NCBI RefSeq assembly: GCF_021223605.1
Contig: NZ_CP075175.1
Coordinates: 1,387,001-1,451,000 of the forward strand
Reading direction: 5' to 3'
Length of the DNA: 64,000 nt
Origin: Paenibacillus sp. 481
GTDB taxonomy: Bacteria; Bacillota; Bacilli; Paenibacillales; Paenibacillaceae
Shown here: one piece after another, positions 59,925 through 64,000 of the stretch
Layout of the letters: the number at the start of each line of letters is the position of its first letter
Numbering within the stretch: position 1 is the stretch's first letter
Made by a program: the position numbers and the translations under genes
Notes under the pieces: generated by a model
The model's database searches: none
What the model was told of the DNA's origin: nothing
Seen by the model: the letters and a program-made list of their open reading frames with translations, nothing else

Positions 59925-61115
59925 GTGAGCCGCAAAATGACACCTTTGGGAGAACTGCTGCAACAATACAGATTCAGAGCAAATATGACTCTAGCATCTC
60001 TAGACAGTAAGGTAGGCGTATCAAAAGGAAGCTTGTCTAGAATTGAAACTGGTGAAACGAAGAAACCGGACTTCAAAATCGTTGAAGCCGTTGCAGCCGT
60101 TCTAAACATTCCATATGCGGAATACGTTTCAGCATATATCGAAATAGAAAAGAAACCGGATATCCTGCTAGGAATTTTAGAAACAGCCGTTTCATCTCCA
60201 CAGCATGCACCAATAGCCCCCAAGATAGCAACTAAATTTCTTGAGACAGAAAAAGAAGACAGTGTAGAATTAGTAGCAAAATTGTATTCAACAACGAATC
60301 TCATTGAGGACACCTCTATAAGAATCTCTCTATATAAGAGTATTGTCGACTACTCACGCAGCCATGGTATTATGCCCTATATTGCGCGAGGCTTATTTCA
60401 AACCTATATGATTGAACGGAATGATTTCAGCAAGTTAGAGGTTTCTTATCAATCGGGTAAAAGTATATTAGCATATGTTGGTTTCTTAAGTACTGATGAA
60501 CAGTTAAAGCTTTATTACTCTTTAGCAAATCATGCCTATGGCCTTATGATTTACAACGAATCCATTGAATTTAGTAGAATAGTTATTGAAATCGACATTG
60601 CCAAAAGCCAATTAAGTGCCCATGCTACATTTAATATTTGCAACTGTTATTATTATTTAAATGATTTTGAAACAAGTAAAACATATCTTGTTCTGTACCA
60701 AAATTATTCATATTCTTTTGTTGAAGACAATGTCGCATTCATGACGGGTTGCATAAACGGACGAATGGGGGAAATTGATTTAGGCATTAATCAATTAGAA
60801 CAATATGTAAAAAACACATCTGAATTTAATCTTGTGTATGCAGTTACCATGCTTATGGATTTGTATGTATGTAAAGCAGACTTTGATTCTGCTAGAAAGC
60901 TACTTCAGTACGTAGCCGAAATGAAAAAATCCATGAATAACAAGTATACTGCACCTGATAAAAAAGCTAGACTAGCGTATTTTTATCAATTGGCTGGGCA
61001 TGCACTACTACCACTGGATGTCGAACAAGCTTTTGATTATTATTTGGATAGCGCCATAGAGTATATGAAAATAGGACTATATGACGCGGCTAAAAAAGTA
61101 CTTATTCCAGTATAA
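59925..61115 (+). CDS. XRE-TPR regulator of RNPP/Rgg/AimR type
   Basis: A 396-aa protein. Residues about 5-65 form an XRE helix-turn-helix (LGELLQQYRFRANMTLASLD, VSKGSLSRIETGETKKP in two overlapping motifs). The remaining 320 residues are TPR-like helices with Tyr/Asn-rich repeats (ICNCYYYLNDFETSKTYL). This architecture is that of peptide-sensing regulators (PlcR, NprR, Rgg, AimR). GTG 59925 follows GGAAGGTG. A 24-codon hydrophobic ORF and a small XRE gene follow within 650 bp, and a decayed copy of this gene and its upstream region lies at 61922-62245. Peptide quorum sensing is a plausible but unproven role. Confidence 0.8.
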   Translation: MSRKMTPLGELLQQYRFRANMTLASLDSKVGVSKGSLSRIETGETKKPDFKIVEAVAAVLNIPYAEYVSAYIEIEKKPDILLGILETAVSSPQHAPIAPKIATKFLETEKEDSVELVAKLYSTTNLIEDTSIRISLYKSIVDYSRSHGIMPYIARGLFQTYMIERNDFSKLEVSYQSGKSILAYVGFLSTDEQLKLYYSLANHAYGLMIYNESIEFSRIVIEIDIAKSQLSAHATFNICNCYYYLNDFETSKTYLVLYQNYSYSFVEDNVAFMTGCINGRMGEIDLGINQLEQYVKNTSEFNLVYAVTMLMDLYVCKADFDSARKLLQYVAEMKKSMNNKYTAPDKKARLAYFYQLAGHALLPLDVEQAFDYYLDSAIEYMKIGLYDAAKKVLIPV

Positions 61116-61445
61116 ACTCCACGCCCCAAGCACACCAAGCGGTGACACTTTGCGATAGAATAGAATCCGACTAATCATTTGATTCCCTTCCCAATCCTGC
61201 TTCTTTTTAAATCACAACATTACCCCCTAAATACATTTTCTTTTATACGAATTAAAAACATTCATGACCATAGTAGAGTTGTATATTCTATTATGGTCAT
61301 CTTCAATTATAAATTACGCCCCCTTAAATAGGTAAAATATGGACAAAAGTTTCGCAAAATTTTTAAACTTTTTATTTTGCCCAACTTCATTTACACTCAC
61401 GCTAGATAAAAAATCGACTTAACCCTACTGAGGAAACTAACAGCT
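61116..61445. other. AT-rich interval after the XRE-TPR gene
   Basis: About 330 bp. It holds the long inverted repeat at 61264-61300 and probably the promoter of the short peptide ORF. No other gene was seen. Confidence 0.55.
61264..61300. repeat. Inverted repeat between the regulator and the peptide ORF
   Basis: Fourteen-base arms ATGACCATAGTAGA (61264-61277) and TCTATTATGGTCAT (61287-61300), fully paired in RNA with one G-U, nine-base loop. No T run follows, so it may be an operator dyad or an mRNA element. Confidence 0.7.
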
Positions 61446-61520
61446 ATGCTAGACGAACAAAATAGTTTCAAAATGCATCTTGTTATCTTACTTATTCAAG
61501 TCTTAATAGGTGCTTTCTAG
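61446..61520 (+). CDS. Candidate signalling peptide ORF, 24 aa
   Basis: ATG 61446 to TAG 61518-61520. The polar head MLDEQNSFK is followed by a hydrophobic tail MHLVILLIQVLIGAF. GAGG lies twelve bases before the ATG, which is far. The shape recalls the short hydrophobic peptides (SHP) recognised by Rgg regulators and lies 330 bp after an XRE-TPR gene on the same strand. A chance ORF is possible. Confidence 0.4.
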   Translation: MLDEQNSFKMHLVILLIQVLIGAF

Positions 61521-61556
61521 ACCTAGAGAATCATCACTAAGAAGAGGGAGAACATA

Positions 61557-61757
61557 ATGAATCAGCTAAAATGGCTAATAAAAATCCGAGGATGCAGAAC
61601 CCAACAGGAAGTAGCTCTATTGTCAGGTATTAAAAGAAGTTCCTACTCGAATATTGAGACAGGAAGACGCGTACCTAGTGTTCGCGTAGCCAAGAATCTT
61701 GGACAAACTCTCGCTTTTAAATGGCAGCGCTTTTTTGAAGATGACTACACCCTTTGA
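61557..61757 (+). CDS. Small XRE-family DNA-binding protein
   Basis: A 66-aa protein made of one XRE helix-turn-helix: WLIKIRGCRTQQEVALLSGI, RSSYSNIETGRRVPSV and KNLGQTLAFKW. AGAGGGAGA precedes the ATG by about seven bases. It is 36 bp downstream of the peptide ORF, so the two may be co-transcribed. Small XRE proteins of this size often repress mobile or accessory genes. Confidence 0.8.
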   Translation: MNQLKWLIKIRGCRTQQEVALLSGIKRSSYSNIETGRRVPSVRVAKNLGQTLAFKWQRFFEDDYTL

Positions 61758-61921
61758 GAAAGTTGTGTAGCGTACTAAACCAGATGGAGCTAGTGAGTCT
61801 ATCTGGTCTTTTCAATGTGATTTTAAGAATAAAATGTATGTGATTAAAACAGTTTTTGATCTGCAATTCAATTTTACTCACCGCCACCCAAATATATTGA
61901 AATAAACAAAATTAGGTTTGC

Positions 61922-62245
61922 ATACTTGGAGTCCGAGGGTAAAATGTGATCGAATTATTTATTTTTTATTTATCCGAAGGAAGGCGAACATGCGAACCGC
62001 GAAACTACACCTTCGGGAGAGTTTATACAACGATACAGGCAATTTCCTCCGTTCTTAACATCCCCTTTACAAAACACGTTGAAAAACACATCGAAATAGA
62101 GCAAAAATCTAAAGCCCTGAAACCATTTTAGACATGGCAATCACAACTAAAAACTTATCAATAGCCCTACGAGTGCAACAAATTTTCTGGTAACCGTACG
62201 GAGAGATAGTTTAAAATTAGTAGAACAGCTGTATTCCACAACAAC
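61922..62245 (+). pseudogene. Decayed partial copy of the XRE-TPR regulator
   Basis: Sequence collinear with 59852-60298. The upstream block (ACTTGGAG then TAAAAT), ribosome site GAAGGAAGG and first codons are recognisable. The GTG start has become GCG, about 80 bp of the HTH are missing, and later blocks (TTCTTAACAT, ATCGAAATAGA, CAATAGCCC, GTATTCCACAACAA) follow with stops and deletions. The intact gene lies 2 kb upstream, so this is a degenerate duplicate. Confidence 0.8.
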
Positions 62246-62277
62246 ACCCGCTCTAGCTTTCGCCAGAAACGGGTGTT
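62243..62277 (-). terminator. Terminator of htpG
   Basis: Arms AACACCCG/CGGGTGTT with an inner TCTGGC/GCTAGA stem and GAAA loop; the minus strand continues GTTGTTG. It lies about 22 bp past the htpG stop. Confidence 0.65.
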
Positions 62278-62298
62278 GTGCGGGACGTATTTCGATAA

Positions 62299-64000
62299 TT
62301 ACACCATGATTTTGCAAATATCATTCGTAAATTCAACCGGATCATTGATCGGCAAGCCCTCGATCAGCAACGCTTGATGGTACAACAAACTCGTGTACAA
62401 ATTCAGCTTCTCTTTATCCGTCGCATAAGCATCCTTCAGCGATTGGAACACCTCATGGTTGATGTTAATTTCCAGCACCTTGTCCGCCTTCACATCTTGT
62501 GCGTTCGGCATTGCTTTCAATATTTTTTCCATCTCAATCGTCAGTTCGCCTTCAGTAGACAAGCATACCGGATGCGTCTTCAAGCGTTTCGACGCGCGGA
62601 CGCTTTTCACTTTGTCACCCAGCGCAGCCGTCATATGCTCGAACAGATCCTTGTTCTCGCTTTCTTCTTCCGCAGACGATTGCTCATCTGCATCCGGTTC
62701 AATACCTAGATCACCGCTCGATACGGACTTAAATTCTTTCTCTTTGTAGGACATGATCATCTTGATTGCGAACTCATCAATATCGTCCGTGAAATATAAA
62801 ATTTCATATCCTTTATCCGATACGATCTCCGTCTGCGGAAGCTTCTCGATACGTTCAATCGATTCACCAGACGCATAATAAATATATTTTTGCTCTTCCG
62901 GCATTCTCGACACATACTCATCCAACGTAACTAGCTTCTTCTCCGCCGACGAGTAGAACATGATCAAGTCTTGTAAAACGTCTTTGTGCGTACCGTAATC
63001 GCTGTATACGCCGTATTTCAATTGTTTGCCGAAAGCCGTGTAAAATTGCTCGTACTTTTCTCTTTCGTCCTTCAACAAGCTTTGCAACGCACCTTTGATC
63101 TTGCTCTTAATGTTCTTTGCAATCAGAGTCAATTGACGATCATGCTGCAACATTTCACGGGAAATGTTAAGCGACAAATCCTCAGAATCGACCATCCCTT
63201 TGACAAAGCCAAAATAGTCAGGCAGCAAGTCCGCACACTTGTTCATAATCAATACGCCGTTCGAATACAACTCCAAACCTTTTTCGTATTCCTTCGTGTA
63301 ATAGTCAAATGGTGTATTTTCCGGAATAAACATAATCGCGTTATAGACAACCGCACCGTCAGCACTAATATGAACATGCTTAAGCGGCTTATCAAAGCCG
63401 TAGCGCTTTTCTGCATAGAAGTTATCGTAATCTTCTTGAGTTAGCTCGCTCTTATTTTTCCGCCAGATCGGCACCATGCTATTTACCGTTTGTTCCTCGG
63501 TATACTCCTCAAGCTCTTCCTCGCTGCCTTCTTTAGGTCTTTGACCTTTGGCATCCATCTTAATTGGATAACGAATAAAATCAGAATATTTTTTAACGAT
63601 CGCTCTTAAACGATACTCTTCCAAATACTCATCGTAGTTATCATCTTCGGTGTTCGGTTTAATTTTCAACGTAATGACAGTTCCAGCAGACTCCTTCTCA
63701 AATGGCACGACTGTATAGCCATCTGCACCCTTGGACTCCCACTTGAATGCCTCATCACTGCCAAACGCCTTGCTTATTACCGTAACAACATCCGCCACCA
63801 TAAAGGCAGAATAAAATCCGACCCCGAATTGGCCGATAATGTTGTGTCCGTCTTTCTGCTCATTTTCTTTCTTAAAGGCTAACGAGCCGCTCTTGGCGAT
63901 GACGCCCAAGTTATTTTCAAGCTCTTCCTTCGTCATCCCGATTCCTGTATCCGTGATCGTCAACGTTCTATTCGCTTTATCTGCGGTCACTTTCACATAA
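62299..64000 (-). CDS. htpG: Molecular chaperone HtpG (HSP90), N-terminus beyond window
   Basis: The last 566 codons of canonical bacterial HSP90; the frame is still open at the right edge, so the GTG at 63996 is not the start. Visible motifs are [13 protein letters not shown] (DxGxG), [14 protein letters not shown], the middle-domain catalytic loop [12 protein letters not shown], and a complete C-terminal dimerisation domain ending in NDICKIMV. The protein should be about 620-630 aa. It is an ATP-driven chaperone of the cytosol. It lies outside the accessory island and is clearly different from the divergent HSP90-like gene at 56425. Confidence 0.97.
   Translation of the reverse strand, partial: YVKVTADKANRTLTITDTGIGMTKEELENNLGVIAKSGSLAFKKENEQKDGHNIIGQFGVGFYSAFMVADVVTVISKAFGSDEAFKWESKGADGYTVVPFEKESAGTVITLKIKPNTEDDNYDEYLEEYRLRAIVKKYSDFIRYPIKMDAKGQRPKEGSEEELEEYTEEQTVNSMVPIWRKNKSELTQEDYDNFYAEKRYGFDKPLKHVHISADGAVVYNAIMFIPENTPFDYYTKEYEKGLELYSNGVLIMNKCADLLPDYFGFVKGMVDSEDLSLNISREMLQHDRQLTLIAKNIKSKIKGALQSLLKDEREKYEQFYTAFGKQLKYGVYSDYGTHKDVLQDLIMFYSSAEKKLVTLDEYVSRMPEEQKYIYYASGESIERIEKLPQTEIVSDKGYEILYFTDDIDEFAIKMIMSYKEKEFKSVSSGDLGIEPDADEQSSAEEESENKDLFEHMTAALGDKVKSVRASKRLKTHPVCLSTEGELTIEMEKILKAMPNAQDVKADKVLEININHEVFQSLKDAYATDKEKLNLYTSLLYHQALLIEGLPINDPVEFTNDICKIMV

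Overview
The window looks like chromosome from an endospore-forming Firmicute, most likely Paenibacillus or a close relative (inference). Support: two alpha/beta-type SASP genes (one behind a consensus-like sigma-G promoter), YlbJ-, YunB-, YycC-, YutD- and YjcZ-type proteins, a Trp T-box leader, many TTG/GTG starts placed by strong GGAGG sites, and moderate GC content. No rRNA, tRNA, CRISPR array or insertion sequence was seen.

Layout. 1-6 kb: C-terminally truncated MalT/SARP-type regulator, acyl-CoA ligase with a repeat insert, thiolase. 6.6-9.6 kb: MurJ/SpoVB-like flippase, DUF456 protein, HAD phosphatase. 9.7-13.4 kb: manganese/zinc-type ABC transporter operon. 13.7-17.7 kb: class B PBP and a membrane transglutaminase pair. 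17.9-24.3 kb: MFS transporter, YjcZ-like peptide, Toprim protein, Sco/CtaB cytochrome oxidase assembly genes, YfhP-like and VanZ-like proteins, SASP. 24.5-27.6 kb: trpS with T-box leader, aldose 1-epimerase, second SASP. 27.7-41 kb: MFS, oligoendopeptidase F, YycC, DUF2225, truncated globin, a 30-aa membrane microprotein, YlbJ, NAD kinase, YutD, LipA, M23 peptidase, YunB. 41-46 kb: winged-helix regulator and MFS transporter separated by a seven-copy 11-bp repeat array, then a nitroreductase/HxlR pair.

46-62 kb reads as an accessory island of defence, resistance and regulatory genes. It holds a GNAT-GNAT-pentapeptide-repeat fusion behind an apparent transcription-attenuation leader with a short upstream ORF; a LysR/arylamine N-acetyltransferase pair; a two-gene operon pairing a diadenylate-cyclase-domain (DAC) protein with a lipase-SAVED fusion; an ANT(4')-I-like aminoglycoside nucleotidyltransferase; a divergent HSP90-like ATPase with a helical-repeat partner; a transglutaminase-like protein; and an XRE-TPR regulator followed by a short hydrophobic peptide ORF, a small XRE gene and a decayed copy of the regulator. 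Housekeeping htpG starts beyond the right edge and closes the window.

The strongest candidate for an undescribed system is the DAC plus lipase-SAVED operon (49986-54068). It has CBASS-like logic, but a DAC-type cyclase replaces the usual CD-NTase and the effector is a predicted lipase joined to a SAVED nucleotide sensor. The attenuator leader (47804-47994) and the 11-bp operator array (42446-42522) are the best regulatory candidates. All functional statements come from reading motifs; no database search was run.
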